From: Streptomyces sp. CA-278952
Lineage (GTDB): Bacteria; Actinomycetota; Actinomycetes; Streptomycetales; Streptomycetaceae
Direction: 5' to 3'
Length of the DNA: 64,000 bases
Assembly: GCF_028747205.1 (NCBI RefSeq)
Contig: NZ_CP112880.1
Coordinates: 7,599,501-7,663,500, forward strand
Of this stretch, positions 51,750 through 60,289 are shown piece by piece (within the stretch, counting starts at the first letter, position 1; the number at the start of each line of letters is the position of its first letter). The position numbers were made by a program, and so were the translations under genes. A model generated the notes under the pieces. It had not been told where the DNA came from. It was given only the letters and a program-made list of their open reading frames with translations, and ran no database searches.

Positions 51750-54013
51750 AGTTCACCGACGGCTTCTGGCTCATGCGCGAGGGTGTCCGGGCTTCCTACG
51801 CGACCGAGATCCGTGATCTGCGCGTCGACGCCGACCGGTTCACCGCCTACGCCGCGGTGAAGCGTGTCGCGGCGCGCGGCGACACGCTCAACACCCCGCT
51901 GATCACCGTCGAGTGCTTCTCCCCGGCCGAGGGTGTCATCGGCGTCCGCACCACCCATCACGCGGGCAAGGCCCGGCGGGGGCCGGACTTCACGATCCTG
52001 CCGGACGACACCACGGCGGTCGCGGCCCGCACCCGCCGGGACGGTTCGGCAACGGAACTCACCAGCGGGCCACTGACGTTGCGGATGGACGGGGACGGCC
52101 CCTGGGGCATCACCTTCCTCGATGCCGACGGCCGGCGCCTCACCGGGGTGGACCCGAAGGGCACGGCGTTCGCGTCCGCGCCCGACGGCACACATCACAT
52201 GATCGCCCAACTGGGCCTGGAGGTCGGTGAGTACGTCTACGGACTGGGTGAGCGCTTCACTCCGTTCGTCAAGAACGGGCAGACCGTCGACATCTGGCAG
52301 GCCGACGGGGGCACCAGCAGCGAACTGGCCTACAAGAACATCCCGTTCTATCTGTCCTCACGTGGCTACGGCGTTTTCGTCAACCACCCCGGCAAGGTCT
52401 CCTTCGAGGTCGGTTCGGAGTCGGTCGGGCAGGTGCAGTTCAGCGTCGAGGACCAGTCGCTGGAGTACTACATCGTCGCCGGACCTACGCCGAAGGATGT
52501 CCTGTCCCGTTACACGGCCCTGACCGGCAGACCCGCGCTGCCGCCGGCCTGGTCCTTCGGCCTGTGGCTGACCACGTCCTTCTGCACGTCCTACGACGAG
52601 GAGACCGTCGCCTCCTTCGTCGACGGCATGGCCGAGCGCGGGATCCCGCTCAGCGTCTTCCACTTCGACTGTTTCTGGATGCGCGAGTACCAGTGGTCGG
52701 ACTTCCTGTGGGACCCGGAGGTCTTTCCCGACCCCGAGGCGATGCTGGCCCGCCTCAAGGAGCGGGGCCTGCGCATCAGCATGTGGATCAACCCCTATAT
52801 CGCCCAGAAGTCGGCCCTGTTCGCGGAGGGCGCCGAACACGGCTACCTGGTGCGGCGCGCCAACGGTGACATCTGGCAGTGGGACCTGTGGCAGCCGGGG
52901 ATGGCGCTCGTCGACTTCACCAACCCGGCCGCCCGCGCCTGGTACAACGACAAACTGCGTCTCCTGCTCGACCAGGGTGTCGACTGCTTCAAGACGGACT
53001 TCGGCGAGCGCATCCCCACGGACGTCGTCTGGCACGACGGCTCCGACCCGGAGCGGATGCACAACTACTACGCGCAGATCTACAACCGCACCGTCTTCGA
53101 ACTGCTGGAGAAGGAGCGCGGAGCGGGGGAGGCGGTGCTCTTCGCCCGGTCGGCGACGGCGGGCGGACAGCAGTTCCCGGTGCACTGGGGCGGTGACTGC
53201 TTCGCCTCCTTCACCGCCATGGCCGAGTCCCTGCGCGGCGGGCTGTCGCTGAGCCTGTCCGGCTTCGGCTTCTGGAGCCACGACATCGGCGGCTTCGAGG
53301 GCACCCCCGACCCGGCGGTCTTCAAACGCTGGCTGGCCTTCGGCCTGCTGTCCTCGCACAGTCGGCTCCACGGCAACGTCTCCTACCGGGTCCCGTGGGA
53401 GTTCGGCGAGGAAGCCGTCGACGTGGCACGGAAGTTCACCCTGCTCAAGCACCGGCTCATGCCCTACCTCTACGGAGTGGCCGCCGAGGCGCACCGTACG
53501 GGCATCCCGATGATGCGGCCCATGCTGGCGGAGTTTCCCGGCGACCCCGCTTCCCGCACCCTGGACCGGCAGTACATGCTCGGCCCGGACCTGCTGGTCG
53601 CGCCGGTCTTCACCGAGAACGGCGAGGTCGAGTACTACGTCCCCGAGGGCACCTGGACCTCACTGCTGACCGGCGAGCGCGTCACCGGTCCCGCCTGGCG
53701 GCACGAGACGCACGGCTTCGACAGCCTGCCGCTGTTGGTCAGGGACGGTGCCGTACTGCCGTGGGGCGCCGACGACCAGCGCCCGGACGCGGACTGGCTG
53801 GACGACCTCACCCTGCGGGTCTTCGGCACTGGTACGGACGAGCGCACGGTCACCGTGCCGGACCTGACCGGCGCCCCGGCGGCGAAGTTCCATGTCGTGC
53901 GGGACGGGGCCGGGGCCCGTGTCACCGCGGAGGGGACCGACCGGGTCTTCCGGGTGACCACCGACGCATCCGGCGCGGAGGGGGAGGGGTCCGGGACGGT
54001 CGTCGTCGCCTGA
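51746..54013 (+). CDS. GH31 alpha-xylosidase (YicI-like)
   Basis: A 755-residue GH31 enzyme with the YicI layout: it begins MKFTDGFWLMREGVRASYA, as alpha-xylosidases do, has VGEYVYGLGERFTPFVKNGQ, and the barrel with nucleophile D418 in CFKTDFGERIP and acid/base D484 in VHWGGDCFAS. LSGFGFWSHDIGGFEG and LMPYLYGVAAEAHRTGIPMM follow. The positions nearly match those of E. coli YicI (416 and 482). It removes alpha-1,6-xylose from xyloglucan oligosaccharides in the cytosol. ATG 51746 overlaps the GH3 stop, so both are made together, as their alternating action on side chain and backbone demands. Confidence 0.93.
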   Translation: MKFTDGFWLMREGVRASYATEIRDLRVDADRFTAYAAVKRVAARGDTLNTPLITVECFSPAEGVIGVRTTHHAGKARRGPDFTILPDDTTAVAARTRRDGSATELTSGPLTLRMDGDGPWGITFLDADGRRLTGVDPKGTAFASAPDGTHHMIAQLGLEVGEYVYGLGERFTPFVKNGQTVDIWQADGGTSSELAYKNIPFYLSSRGYGVFVNHPGKVSFEVGSESVGQVQFSVEDQSLEYYIVAGPTPKDVLSRYTALTGRPALPPAWSFGLWLTTSFCTSYDEETVASFVDGMAERGIPLSVFHFDCFWMREYQWSDFLWDPEVFPDPEAMLARLKERGLRISMWINPYIAQKSALFAEGAEHGYLVRRANGDIWQWDLWQPGMALVDFTNPAARAWYNDKLRLLLDQGVDCFKTDFGERIPTDVVWHDGSDPERMHNYYAQIYNRTVFELLEKERGAGEAVLFARSATAGGQQFPVHWGGDCFASFTAMAESLRGGLSLSLSGFGFWSHDIGGFEGTPDPAVFKRWLAFGLLSSHSRLHGNVSYRVPWEFGEEAVDVARKFTLLKHRLMPYLYGVAAEAHRTGIPMMRPMLAEFPGDPASRTLDRQYMLGPDLLVAPVFTENGEVEYYVPEGTWTSLLTGERVTGPAWRHETHGFDSLPLLVRDGAVLPWGADDQRPDADWLDDLTLRVFGTGTDERTVTVPDLTGAPAAKFHVVRDGAGARVTAEGTDRVFRVTTDASGAEGEGSGTVVVA

Positions 54014-54116
54014 GGTCCGCCCCGTCATCTCGACCTCGGTGGCGCTCTCCTGCGCGACGGGGCCAGGTGGCGGGCGGCCTCGCGCTTCTTCAACCGCGCA
54101 ACCCGGGAATCCCCCG

Positions 54117-54584
54117 CTAACCGGAGCGGTCCGAGGCGGGCCAGACGTAGGGCAGGCCGTCGGGGTCGTCCGGGAACAGGGAGGCGTAGACGTGCGGGGC
54201 CTTGGTCCGCAACGAGGACCGGTGGCTGCGGTGAAAAGCAGGGTCCCCCAGCCACGGCGGCAGCTCGTGGTCCGAGGCGAGCCGTGCTTGAGTGCGCACC
54301 CCCGGATCTGTCCGGTGGGCCGAAAACTCGGCCACGAGCGAGGCGGCGCACGTGTCCGCGCGGCCGGTTGCCGTCCACACCCGGCAGATCTCGAGTCCGT
54401 ACCGCACGAGCGCCTCCTCGTAACCGGCCCACATGCGCACGGCCGGGTGGTGCCGCCACCCGTAGCCGGGGACCGTCAGACCGCGGAGGACCTGGAGTGC
54501 TTCGACCCGCTGCTTGCCCAGGCGCCGGTCGTCGAGCGACTCGGCCGAGGCGACGAAGTCGGGATAGGGCAGGAACGTCTGCAT
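54117..54584 (-). CDS. MSMEG_6728 family protein
   Basis: A 155-residue protein resembling the MSMEG_6728 family, related to pyrimidine-dimer DNA glycosylases. It opens MQTFLPYPDFVASAESLDDR and continues RLGKQRVEALQVLRGLTVPG, then YGWRHHPAVRMWAGYEEALV. The D-D-R-R-L-G-K-Q-R and H-P-A-V-R-M-W motifs are the family hallmark. Whether it acts on DNA is not established. AGAAGGTGGG precedes ATG 54584. It is convergent with the GH31 gene, ends 103 bp apart, and unrelated to the sugar locus. Confidence 0.8.
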   Translation of the reverse strand: MQTFLPYPDFVASAESLDDRRLGKQRVEALQVLRGLTVPGYGWRHHPAVRMWAGYEEALVRYGLEICRVWTATGRADTCAASLVAEFSAHRTDPGVRTQARLASDHELPPWLGDPAFHRSHRSSLRTKAPHVYASLFPDDPDGLPYVWPASDRSG

Positions 54585-54759
54585 GCTCAGCCCACCTTCT
54601 GAGGTGGATGGACCGGAAGGGTCAGACAACAGATTGCCCTGGGTCCCGATCTCGCACAACCGGATGCCTTGCGGCTTTCCCCCGGGTGCCTGCCGGGCGG
54701 TCACCAGCCGGTATGAGCTGCCCGGTGTGGAGGGTACGTACAGCGAGGTGACGATCGCA

Positions 54760-54915
54760 ATGGAAGAGCAGATCGCTGGGTATCTCCAGGGAGTCTGGGA
54801 GAAGGAGGTGGTGGGAGCCGGGCTGTGGACACCCTCATTTCCCGTACCTCTCCCAGACGAACCGGAGAAACCCGCTCCGCCGCTGGTCAGCGGCCTTCCC
54901 ACCCTGGAGTACTAG
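54760..54915 (+). CDS. Possible small protein upstream of kinase-NUDIX gene
   Basis: A 51-codon frame (MEEQIAGYLQGVWEKEVVGA, then a proline-rich tail) with GAGGTG at a fair distance before ATG 54760. Its TAG overlaps the GTG of the next gene by one base (TAGTG), which would allow coupled translation. No family is recognised, and the frame stays open back to 54583. It may be a real short protein or the remnant of a longer gene. The rest of the 54,585-54,914 gap shows nothing else. Confidence 0.3.
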   Translation: MEEQIAGYLQGVWEKEVVGAGLWTPSFPVPLPDEPEKPAPPLVSGLPTLEY

Positions 54916-55955
54916 TGGTTGTCGTCTGGATCAACGGTGCGTTCAGCGCGGGCAAGAGCAGCGCCGCGGGCGAACTGATCGATCTGATCCCGAACAGCAC
55001 ACTGTACGACCCGGAGGTCACCGGCGCGGGGTTGCGCAGTCTGCTGCCGCAGAAGAGACTTGCCGAGGTCACCGACTTCCAGGATCTACCGATCTGGCGG
55101 CGGCTCGTGGTGGACACGGCGGCGGCGCTGCTCGCCGAGGTGCCCGGGGTGCTGGTGGTGCCGATGACCCTGCTGCGGCAGGAGTACCGCGACGAGATCT
55201 TCGGAGGGCTCGCCTCCCGGCGCATTCCCGTGCGGCATGTGGCGCTCTCACCTGAGGAAACGATCCTGCGCAGCCGGATCGCGGGCCGCGAGGAGTTTCC
55301 CGGCGACGAGGAGCAGAGCGAGCGGGTGCGCCTGTCGGCATACGAGCACATCGGCCCGTACCGCGACGCCCTCGACTGGATCGCCGAGGACGCGCATGTG
55401 GTCGACAACAGCGCCCTCACGCCCCGGGAGACCGCCGAGCGGATCGCGGACGCCGTGCGCACCGGCAGCGCCGCGCCGTGCCCGATCGTCCAGAGCCCGG
55501 AGCCGACCGCCGAGACGGTGGCCGCCGGGGTGCTGCTCTTCGACGAGCGGGACCGGGTGCTGCTCGTCGACCCCACGTACAAACCGGGATGGGAGTTCCC
55601 CGGCGGGGTGGTGGAGGCGGGCGAGGCTCCGGCGCAGGCCGGGATCCGTGAGGTCGCCGAGGAGATAGGCCTCCACCTCGGCCGGGTTCCCACCCTGCTG
55701 CTCGTCGACTGGGAGTCGCCCCGCCCGCCCGGCTACGGCGGGCTGCGCTTCCTCTTCGACGGCGGCCTGCTGCGCTCCGAGGACGCCGGCCGGCTGCTGC
55801 TGCCCGGATCCGAGCTGCGCGGCTGGCGCTTCGTCACCGAGGAGGAGGCCGCGGGGATGCTGCCGCCCACCCGGTACGAGCGGCTGCGCTGGGCCCTGCG
55901 GGCGCGCGAGCGGTCGACGGTGCTCAACCTGGAGGCGGGGGTGCCGGTGGGCTGA
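54915..55955 (+). CDS. P-loop kinase/NUDIX hydrolase fusion
   Basis: A 346-residue two-domain protein. Residues 1-175 are a P-loop nucleotide/small-molecule kinase: VWINGAFSAGKSSAAGEL holds the Walker A loop at residues 8-15, with a later LRSRIAGREEFPGDEE lid-like segment. Residues 195-346 are a NUDIX domain: GWEFPGGVVEAGEAPAQAGI plus REVAEEIGLHL gives the full NUDIX box. Such fusions could couple phosphorylation and pyrophosphate hydrolysis of nucleotides, but the substrate is unknown. GTG 54915 has GGAG upstream and starts right at the kinase domain. Confidence 0.85.
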   Translation: MVVVWINGAFSAGKSSAAGELIDLIPNSTLYDPEVTGAGLRSLLPQKRLAEVTDFQDLPIWRRLVVDTAAALLAEVPGVLVVPMTLLRQEYRDEIFGGLASRRIPVRHVALSPEETILRSRIAGREEFPGDEEQSERVRLSAYEHIGPYRDALDWIAEDAHVVDNSALTPRETAERIADAVRTGSAAPCPIVQSPEPTAETVAAGVLLFDERDRVLLVDPTYKPGWEFPGGVVEAGEAPAQAGIREVAEEIGLHLGRVPTLLLVDWESPRPPGYGGLRFLFDGGLLRSEDAGRLLLPGSELRGWRFVTEEEAAGMLPPTRYERLRWALRARERSTVLNLEAGVPVG

Positions 55956-56003
55956 GCGGCGTGCCGGGGCTTCAGGGCAGGCCTCCCCGCACGCGGGCGC
56001 CGC

Positions 56004-56693
56004 TCACGCGCCGTTCGCCGCCGCGTCCATCGCCGCGGCCGCGTTCTCGGTGAGCGGGTCGCCGTGACCGAAGCAGACGGTACGGGGCGCGAGTGCGGCC
56101 AGTCGCCGGAACGTGGCGGCCGCCCCGGCCCGGTCCGCGTTGAACACACCGAGCATCACCCGCCGCTCCACGGAGGCGACGGTGTCCCCGGTGAACAGCA
56201 CGCCGTGGCGCGGCAGATGGAGGGCGATGGAGCCCGCCGTGTGACCGGGAGCGTGGACCACCAGGGCCCCGTCCCCGAACGGCAGCACCTCGCCGCCGGT
56301 CACCTCGCGGTCGACCCGGGTGGGCGGGGCGGCGGGGCACGTCAGCCCGTGCTCCCACAGCGGCAGTTCCCAGTCCAGCAGGTCCGGCTCCGGTACGGGG
56401 CGCTCGCCCCGTACCACCGGGGCGTCCAGCGCGTGGGCGATGATCTCGGCGCCGTGCCGGTCCGCCAGCTCCTGCGCGGCCCCGTAGTGGTCGCGGTGGC
56501 CGTGGGTGATGACGATGCGCCGGATCCCGGCCGGGTCGAGGCCGCGTGCGCGGATCGCGTCCTCGATCGCGGCGGCCGACTCGACGTCACCCGCGTCGAT
56601 CAAGGTCAGATCCGCCTTGTCGCGCCAGAGATAGGCCTGACCGATCCGGAAGCGGAACATGTGCAACTGGGGGAGTACCTCGACGAGATCCAT
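56004..56693 (-). CDS. MBL-fold metallo-hydrolase
   Basis: A 229-residue metallo-beta-lactamase fold hydrolase. Metal ligands are in IVITHGHRDHYGAAQELA (H-x-H-x-D-H), VVHAPGHTAGSIALHLPR (third His), VLFTGDTVAS (bridging Asp) and CFGHGDPLTENA (last His). This arrangement fits glyoxalase II-like or lactonase-like enzymes acting in the cytosol. ATG 56693 was chosen since LPQLHMFRFRIGQAYLW directly follows, as in the family. It lies downstream of the M20 peptidase gene only in the sense of strand order, with opposite gap of 109 bp. Confidence 0.85.
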   Translation of the reverse strand: MDLVEVLPQLHMFRFRIGQAYLWRDKADLTLIDAGDVESAAAIEDAIRARGLDPAGIRRIVITHGHRDHYGAAQELADRHGAEIIAHALDAPVVRGERPVPEPDLLDWELPLWEHGLTCPAAPPTRVDREVTGGEVLPFGDGALVVHAPGHTAGSIALHLPRHGVLFTGDTVASVERRVMLGVFNADRAGAAATFRRLAALAPRTVCFGHGDPLTENAAAAMDAAANGA

Positions 56694-56802
56694 GCGGCGA
56701 ACGTACGCAGGGGCGGACGTCCGCCGCACGTATCTACGCTTCGGGCGACTTCGCCGAGGGCGTAGCGGCGATCGGGGCCGCTCCGTGGGGCGGCCCGGGA
56801 GG

Positions 56803-58167
56803 TCAGACCTTCTTCGACTCCGCGTAGTTCCGCAGGAACAGCGCCTCGGCGACCGACATCCGCTCCAGCTCCTCGGGCGACACGCTCTCGTTCACCGCGT
56901 GGATCTGCGCCTCGGGCTCGCTCAGCCCGATCAGCAGGATCTCCGCCTCCGGGTAGAGGCCCGCCAGTGTGTTGCACAGCGGGATGGAGCCGCCCATCCC
57001 GGAGGACTGCATCTCCTGGCCCGCATACGCGTCCCGCATCGCGTCCGCCATCGCCGTGTACGCCGGGCTGGTCATGTCCGCGCGGAACGGCTGACCCTGG
57101 CCCACCTGTTCCACCCGCACCCGCGCACCCCAGGGGGCGTGGGACTCCAGGTGGGCGGTGAGCAGCTTCGTCGCCTCGGCGGCGTCCTGGCCCGGCGGCA
57201 CCCGCAGGCTGATCTGCGCCCGCGCGCTCGCCTGCACGGACGGCGTCGCGCCGACGACCGGCGGGCAGTCGATGCCGATGACGGTGACGGCGGGACGGGC
57301 CCAGATTCGGTCCGCGACCGTGCCCGTGCCGATCAGCTCCACCCCGTCCAGCACCTTGGCGTCCCGCCGGAACTCCGCCTCCGGGTACTGGAGCCCGTCC
57401 CAGTCGGCGTCGCCGGTCAGCCCGTCGACCGTGGTCGTCCCGTCCTCGGCGCGCAGCGAGGCCAGCAGCTGTATCATCGCGGCCAGCGCGTCCGGGGCCG
57501 CGCCGCCGAACTGCCCCGAGTGCAGGTTCCCCTCCAGGGTGTCCAGCTGCACCCGCAGCATCGTCATCCCGCGCAGCGTCGCGGTGACCGTCGGCAGCCC
57601 GACCCGGAAGTTCCCGGTGTCGCCGATGACGATCGTGTCGGCCGCCAGCAGCTCCGGGTGCGCTTCCGCGTACCTCTCCAGACCGCCGGTGCCCTGCTCC
57701 TCGGATCCCTCGGCGATCACCTTCACCGAGACCGGGACGCCACCGTTCGCCTTGAGGGCGCGCAGTGCGAGCAGGTGCATGATGAACCCGCCCTTGCAGT
57801 CGGCCGCGCCCCGGCCGAACCAGCGGCCGTCGCGCTCGGTGAGTTCGAACGGCGGGGAGATCCACGCCGACTCGTCCAGCGGCGGCTGCACGTCGTAGTG
57901 CGCGTAGAGCAGCACGGTCGGTGCCCCGGCCGGACCGGGCAGGAACCCGTAGACGGACTGTGTGCCGTCGGGGGTGTCCAGCAGGGCGACGTCCGTGAAC
58001 TCCTCGGCGCGCAGGGCGTCGGCGACCCAGTTCGCCGCGCCCTCGCACTCGCTCCTCGGGAACACCGCCGGGTCCGCCACCGACTGGAACGCCACCAACT
58101 CGGCCAGCTCCTCCCGGGCGCGGGGCATCAGCGAGGCGACGGTCTCGGGAATCGGACGGGCGGTCAT
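56803..58167 (-). CDS. M20-family metallopeptidase (dipeptidase)
   Basis: A 454-residue zinc peptidase of the M20/dimerisation type. Metal and catalytic residues: VLLYAHYDVQPPLDESAW (His-x-Asp), GRGAADCKGGFIMHLLALRA (bridging Asp), VIAEGSEEQGTGGLERY (catalytic Glu pair), ADTIVIGDTGNFRVGLPTVT, and IGLSEPEAQIHAVNESVSPE (last His). Similar to CNDP-type dipeptidases that hydrolyse dipeptides in the cytosol. ATG 58167 has GAGGAG at a good spacing; GTG 58173 would be too close to it. Upstream of the MBL gene on the same strand. Confidence 0.9.
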   Translation of the reverse strand: MTARPIPETVASLMPRAREELAELVAFQSVADPAVFPRSECEGAANWVADALRAEEFTDVALLDTPDGTQSVYGFLPGPAGAPTVLLYAHYDVQPPLDESAWISPPFELTERDGRWFGRGAADCKGGFIMHLLALRALKANGGVPVSVKVIAEGSEEQGTGGLERYAEAHPELLAADTIVIGDTGNFRVGLPTVTATLRGMTMLRVQLDTLEGNLHSGQFGGAAPDALAAMIQLLASLRAEDGTTTVDGLTGDADWDGLQYPEAEFRRDAKVLDGVELIGTGTVADRIWARPAVTVIGIDCPPVVGATPSVQASARAQISLRVPPGQDAAEATKLLTAHLESHAPWGARVRVEQVGQGQPFRADMTSPAYTAMADAMRDAYAGQEMQSSGMGGSIPLCNTLAGLYPEAEILLIGLSEPEAQIHAVNESVSPEELERMSVAEALFLRNYAESKKV

Positions 58168-58362
58168 GGGCACGCTCCTCGTGGGTGCGACGTTAGGGGT
58201 AGGGCGCGGTGTGTACGCGACCGTGTGCGACGCCGTCGGGGAGGCGACGCATGTACGACGAAATCATGGCCGATCCTCCCACAGGAGGGCTTGGCCGGAA
58301 CGCGCCGTAGGATGCCGTGAGCAGCTTGGGGCCACTGGTCGGATCAGGAGCAGAAGCACATC

Positions 58363-59577
58363 GTGAGCAGCGAGAACGCAGACGCCGGACGTGAGCCGGA
58401 AGAGTCGTCCGTGTGGGATGTCGTCGTGGTCGGCGCCGGACCGGCCGGCGCATCGGCGGCGTACGCGGCAGCCGTGGCGGGCCGGAGAGTCCTGCTGCTG
58501 GAGAAAGCGGAACTGCCGCGCTACAAGACCTGCGGCGGGGGAATCATCGGGTACTCGCGGGACTCCCTGCCGCCGGGGTTCGAACTGCCCCTGAAGGACC
58601 GCATCCACTCGGTCACCTTCTCGCTCAACGGCAAGCTGACGCGCACCCGCCGCTCCCGGCGCACGCTCTTCGGGCTCGTCAACCGCTCGGAGTTCGACGC
58701 CGGGCTGGTCGAGGAGGCGCAGAAGGCCGGAGCCGAACTGCGCACCGGGGCATCGGTGGTGCGGGTCGAGCAGCACGGTCCCGCCGTGCCCGACCGGCGG
58801 ACCGTCGCCGTGGTGCTGGCCGGCGGCGAGACGGTGCTCGCGCGGGCGGTCGTCGGCGCCGACGGCAGCGCGGGCCGGATAGGAGCCCATGTCGGGGTGA
58901 AGCTCGACCAGGTCGACCTCGGCCTGGAGGCGGAGATCCCGGTTCCGGCCACCGTCGCGGAGGACTGGGCGGGCCGGGTGCTCATCGACTGGGGCCCGAT
59001 GCCGGGGAGTTACGGCTGGGTGTTCCCCAAGGGGGACACCCTCACCGTGGGCGTCATCTCGACGCGCGGCGACGGCGCGGGCACCAAGCGGTATCTGGAG
59101 GACTTCATCGCCCGCCTCGGCCTCGCCGGGTTCGAGCCGGCCATCTCCTCGGGCCATCTCACGCGCTGCCGCAGCGACGACTCGCCGCTCTCCCGCGGCC
59201 GGGTCGTGGTCTGCGGGGACGCGGCCGGACTGCTGGAGCCGTGGACCCGCGAGGGCATCTCCTTCGCGCTGCGCTCGGGCCGCCTCGCGGGGGAGTGGGC
59301 GGTCAGGATCGCCGAGTCGCACGACGCGGTGGACGCCCGCCGACAGGCCCTCAACTACGCCTTCGCCATCAAGGCCGGTCTCGGCGTGGAGATGGGCGTC
59401 GGCCGCCGCATGCTCAAGCTGTTCGAGCGCCGCCCGGGGATGCTGCACGCGGCGGTGACCGGCTTCCGTCCGGCGTGGAGGGCGTTCGCCGGGATCACCC
59501 GGGGAACGACGTCGCTGGCCGAACTGGTCCGTACGCACCCGCTGGCGCAGCGGGCCCTGTCCGCGATGGATCGCTAG
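58363..59577 (+). CDS. Geranylgeranyl reductase family FAD-dependent oxidoreductase
   Basis: A 404-residue flavoprotein of the geranylgeranyl reductase family. The dinucleotide fold is WDVVVVGAGPAGASAAYAAA. The family signature LPRYKTCGGGIIGYSRDSL follows. AVVGADGSAGRIGAHVG and VVVCGDAAGLLEPWTREGIS are the other FAD contacts, and YGWVFPKGDTLTVGV lines the substrate pocket. Members reduce isoprenoid double bonds, for example of menaquinone or of glycerolipid chains; the substrate here is open. GTG 58363 is the start that fits. Divergent from the M20 gene. Confidence 0.88.
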   Translation: MSSENADAGREPEESSVWDVVVVGAGPAGASAAYAAAVAGRRVLLLEKAELPRYKTCGGGIIGYSRDSLPPGFELPLKDRIHSVTFSLNGKLTRTRRSRRTLFGLVNRSEFDAGLVEEAQKAGAELRTGASVVRVEQHGPAVPDRRTVAVVLAGGETVLARAVVGADGSAGRIGAHVGVKLDQVDLGLEAEIPVPATVAEDWAGRVLIDWGPMPGSYGWVFPKGDTLTVGVISTRGDGAGTKRYLEDFIARLGLAGFEPAISSGHLTRCRSDDSPLSRGRVVVCGDAAGLLEPWTREGISFALRSGRLAGEWAVRIAESHDAVDARRQALNYAFAIKAGLGVEMGVGRRMLKLFERRPGMLHAAVTGFRPAWRAFAGITRGTTSLAELVRTHPLAQRALSAMDR

Positions 59578-59649
59578 GGGCTGTCGGCAAACAGCCGTCG
59601 TCGCCCGGCGGACGGCCCTTGGCACCCCGCTCGTCGTGACCGCGCCGAT

Positions 59650-59687
59650 CGCGCCCCCATGGCCTGTACGGCCGCCGCGGGGGCGCG
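59650..59687. terminator. Hairpin between convergent genes
   Basis: CGCGCCCCC (59650-59658) pairs with GGGGGCGCG (59679-59687) across a 20-nt loop, immediately before the stop of the minus-strand DUF385 gene and 72 bp after the reductase stop. Likely a shared terminator. Confidence 0.55.
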
Positions 59688-59688
59688 G

Positions 59689-60144
59689 TCATGCCTCGAC
59701 CGTGATGCGGAAGACCGGGTGGTCGGGGCAGGCCGCCAGCAGTTCGGCGTCCGTGGATTTCGCCGTGATCCCCTGGAAGTACTGGTTGACCTCCCAGCCC
59801 CACCGCTCCAGATAGGCCCGGATGATCCGGGCCTTCTCTGCGTCGTCGGCGATCTCCACCGCGGTGAAGCGGCTGACCTTGCGCCCCAGCCGCAGCTCTC
59901 CGCCACCCGCGACGCGCATGTTGCGCACCCACTGCGAGTGCCCCCGGGCCGAGACGATGTACCGCTCGCCCTCGAAGGCGTGCGCGTTGACCGGGATGCG
60001 CTGCGGTTGGCCGCTCTTTCGCCCGCGCACCGAAAGCTCGGCCGAGCCCATCAGGCTGATGCCGTGCCGGGCCAGCCATCCGACGATTCTGTTGAAGCGG
60101 TGGGCTGCGGAGCTCGCCCGGAGGTAGTAGGCCTGCTGCGGCAT
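59689..60144 (-). CDS. DUF385 / deazaflavin-dependent nitroreductase family protein
   Basis: A 151-residue protein of the split beta-barrel family that uses coenzyme F420 in mycobacteria and Streptomyces. Seen: HRFNRIVGWLARHGISLMGS, LSVRGRKSGQPQRIPVNAHA, YIVSARGHSQWVRNMRVAGG and the closing FRITVEA. Such enzymes reduce nitro or quinone compounds. It lies divergent from a TetR-family gene whose matching palindromes fill the 145-bp gap, so expression is probably induced by a small ligand of that regulator. Confidence 0.85.
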   Translation of the reverse strand: MPQQAYYLRASSAAHRFNRIVGWLARHGISLMGSAELSVRGRKSGQPQRIPVNAHAFEGERYIVSARGHSQWVRNMRVAGGGELRLGRKVSRFTAVEIADDAEKARIIRAYLERWGWEVNQYFQGITAKSTDAELLAACPDHPVFRITVEA

Positions 60145-60163
60145 GGTGACTCCCTAAAATTGA

Positions 60164-60178
60164 GAGAGCAGTGCTCTC
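60164..60178. promoter_or_regulatory. Palindrome GAGAGCAGTGCTCTC (TetR operator candidate 1)
   Basis: Fifteen bases, symmetric around a central G, 20 bp before the DUF385 start codon. Confidence 0.75.
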
Positions 60179-60216
60179 GCTCAAGAGCAGTGTGCGCTGG
60201 ATGGCCACTCAAAGCA

Positions 60217-60229
60217 AGAGCACTGCTCT
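60217..60229. promoter_or_regulatory. Palindrome AGAGCACTGCTCT (TetR operator candidate 2)
   Basis: The same sequence as candidate 1 read on the other strand (13 of 13 core bases), 61 bp before the TetR gene. Two copies in one divergent promoter region point to the local TetR-family protein as the binder. Confidence 0.75.
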
Positions 60230-60289
60230 CATTGTGGATTTGCGATCTCGTTTCTGGTCGGTGCTCCCTATGCGTGGCAGACTGATCGG

